A stretch of DNA of 6,900 bases. It comes from Fidelibacterota bacterium (lineage in GTDB: Bacteria > Fidelibacterota > Marinisomatia > Marinisomatales > TCS55). The first letter of the stretch is position 1. Each line of letters begins with the position of its first letter. A model generated the notes under the pieces. It worked only from the letters and a program-made list of their open reading frames with translations, searched no databases and was not told where the DNA came from. Below are positions 5,926 through 6,900 of the stretch, piece by piece. The DNA is taken from NCBI GenBank assembly GCA_002701875.1, contig NZWI01000057.1, forward strand, positions 1 to 6,900, written 5' to 3'. A program made the position numbers and the translations under genes.

Positions 5926-6794
5926 GATATTTTGAATGGTGCAGGAATAAAACACAAAAGAAAAATTATCAAACAAGCATAGCCAATTAGCTTATCTTTA
6001 TATGATAAGGGCACGTGTATATCTTGGATTGGAGGATGTTTTACAGATCGCATTAGGATTAGCAATAGTATAGCCCATATAAACCAATTGATTGATAAAA
6101 AGCTTAATGGGATTAATAATATAAATGCTAATTTTCCAATAATAATCTGTTTTTCACCTAACATAGCATATGCAATGTGTCCTCCATCTAATTGACCTAT
6201 AGGCAGTAGATTCAACATTGTCACTAATAAGCCAATCCAGCCTGCGAAAGCTACTGGATGAAGCATAATATCTTGCGACTTTGATAGTCCAGGGTGAGTA
6301 ATCCATGTAAGAATTTTCATAAGAATCGAATCGCCTAAGATCAAAGCACCCTGAATATCATTCTTTTCAATAACCTCAGATAATAGTAGTCCTACAACCA
6401 AAGCTGGTAATGCTATTGCAAACCCAGCTATAGGTCCTGCTGCCCCAATCTGAAGCAGTGCATCTTTTCTATATATTGGTGACTTAATTTTAATAAAAGC
6501 ACCAAAAGTTCCAATCAGGAATAAAAAAGGAGGAGCAGGTATAAAATAAGGCAACGTTGCATCTACTTTATGTTTTCTGGCATAATAATAATGGCCGAAT
6601 TCATGTGTACCCAAAATAAATAATAATGTAAAGGAAAAAGGTATACCTTTTATAATCTCTAATGGATTAGAAAAAACCCTAGCTCCCTCCATAATTGCGC
6701 CAGATAAAAGAGTCGTAAAAATAGTAAGTAAAAATAGAATCCAATGTACCCTAGGAATTTTGGGTATTTTTAAAATCACTTTTTCATTCATCAT
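5922..6794 (-). CDS. M50 family intramembrane metalloprotease (site-2-protease/EGY-like)
   Basis: A 290-residue inner-membrane protein with the two zinc motifs of peptidase family M50: HEFGH at 64-68 within a membrane helix, and LLPIGQLDGGH at 196-206, where D203 is the third ligand. LPYFIPAPP (81-89), GTFGAFIK (95-102) and GAAGPIAG (117-124) are typical of the EGY/S2P-like branch. No PDZ domain is present, unlike RseP. Hydrophobic helices fall near 17-35, 52-72, 112-138, 180-200, 217-250 and 268-286. Such enzymes cut membrane-spanning substrates, often regulators or leftover signal peptides; the target here is unknown. The start is the first of two tandem ATGs (6794 or 6791) with no Shine-Dalgarno. 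The 43 AT-rich bases upstream could hold a promoter, but none is clear. The stop overlaps the propeller start (ATGA), so the two are translationally coupled. Confidence 0.93.
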   Translation of the reverse strand: MMNEKVILKIPKIPRVHWILFLLTIFTTLLSGAIMEGARVFSNPLEIIKGIPFSFTLLFILGTHEFGHYYYARKHKVDATLPYFIPAPPFLFLIGTFGAFIKIKSPIYRKDALLQIGAAGPIAGFAIALPALVVGLLLSEVIEKNDIQGALILGDSILMKILTWITHPGLSKSQDIMLHPVAFAGWIGLLVTMLNLLPIGQLDGGHIAYAMLGEKQIIIGKLAFILLIPLSFLSINWFIWAILLLILMRSVKHPPIQDIHVPLSYKDKLIGYACLIIFLLCFIPAPFKIS

Positions 6795-6837
6795 TAATCA
6801 GATAGATTGAAGAGTAATAAATAATATTAATATAAAT

Positions 6838-6900
6838 CTAATTATTTCTATTGCGATCAGAAGATCGTTGCTGTTTATCTTTTATTAACTCATGCATTCC
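6838..6900 (-). CDS. C-terminal tail of an unidentified upstream gene (partial)
   Basis: Reading leftward from the window edge, one minus-strand frame is open for 20 codons and ends at TAG 6840-6838, giving GMHELIKDKQQRSSDRNRNN. The other two minus frames close within a few codons. The hydrophilic, Arg/Asn-rich tail would suit the end of a soluble protein, but nothing in it identifies a family. It lies 43 bases before the M50 protease on the same strand, so it may be the preceding gene of that operon. The shortness makes a chance open frame possible. Confidence 0.4.
   Translation of the reverse strand, partial: GMHELIKDKQQRSSDRNRNN

Noticed and set aside
6854..6867. CGATC-AGAA-GATCG hairpin near the right edge
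   Set aside because: The 5-bp stem is short, there is no T run on either side, and it sits inside the putative coding tail. It is probably chance.

Overview
The window suggests a marine-type bacterium of the FCB group (Bacteroidota or a relative such as Candidatus Marinimicrobia). The DNA is AT-rich (roughly a third G+C by eye). It carries a TonB-dependent receptor with an N-terminal carboxypeptidase-regulatory-like domain. It also carries a two-propeller secreted protein whose C-terminus looks like a FlgD-Ig or type IX secretion sorting domain. The exact phylum is an inference; no rRNA or marker gene is present.

Left edge (1-553): the minus strand holds the first 117 codons of a TonB-dependent outer-membrane receptor, cut by the window edge. 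Immediately in front of it lies a clear TPP (THI-box) riboswitch aptamer, so the receptor is probably a thiamine or thiamine-precursor importer shut off by intracellular thiamine pyrophosphate. The aptamer ends only a few bases before the start codon, which points to translational control. The same 201-base gap must also hold the divergent promoter of the plus-strand genes.

Middle (554-3491, plus strand): an OPT-family oligopeptide transporter is followed after 4 bases by an adenosine deaminase that starts at TTG. They look like a two-gene scavenging operon: peptide-type import plus adenosine to inosine conversion.

Right part (3488-6900, minus strand): this is a tightly packed operon read leftward. 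It contains the tail of an unidentified gene, an M50/site-2-protease-like intramembrane metalloprotease, a 746-residue secreted beta-propeller protein resembling PorZ of the type IX secretion system, and a 66-residue membrane protein resembling the PGPGW family. The last three genes are joined by two ATGA stop/start overlaps. The first of these overlaps shows that the propeller gene starts at 5925, not at the longer ATG at 5976.

The two middle operons converge so closely that their stop codons share TTAA inside a 12-base palindrome, leaving no room for a terminator between them. No tRNA, rRNA, CRISPR array, insertion sequence or other mobile element was seen, and no gene-free stretch exceeds about 200 bases. 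The items most worth following are the TPP-controlled receptor and the protease/propeller/small-membrane-protein operon.
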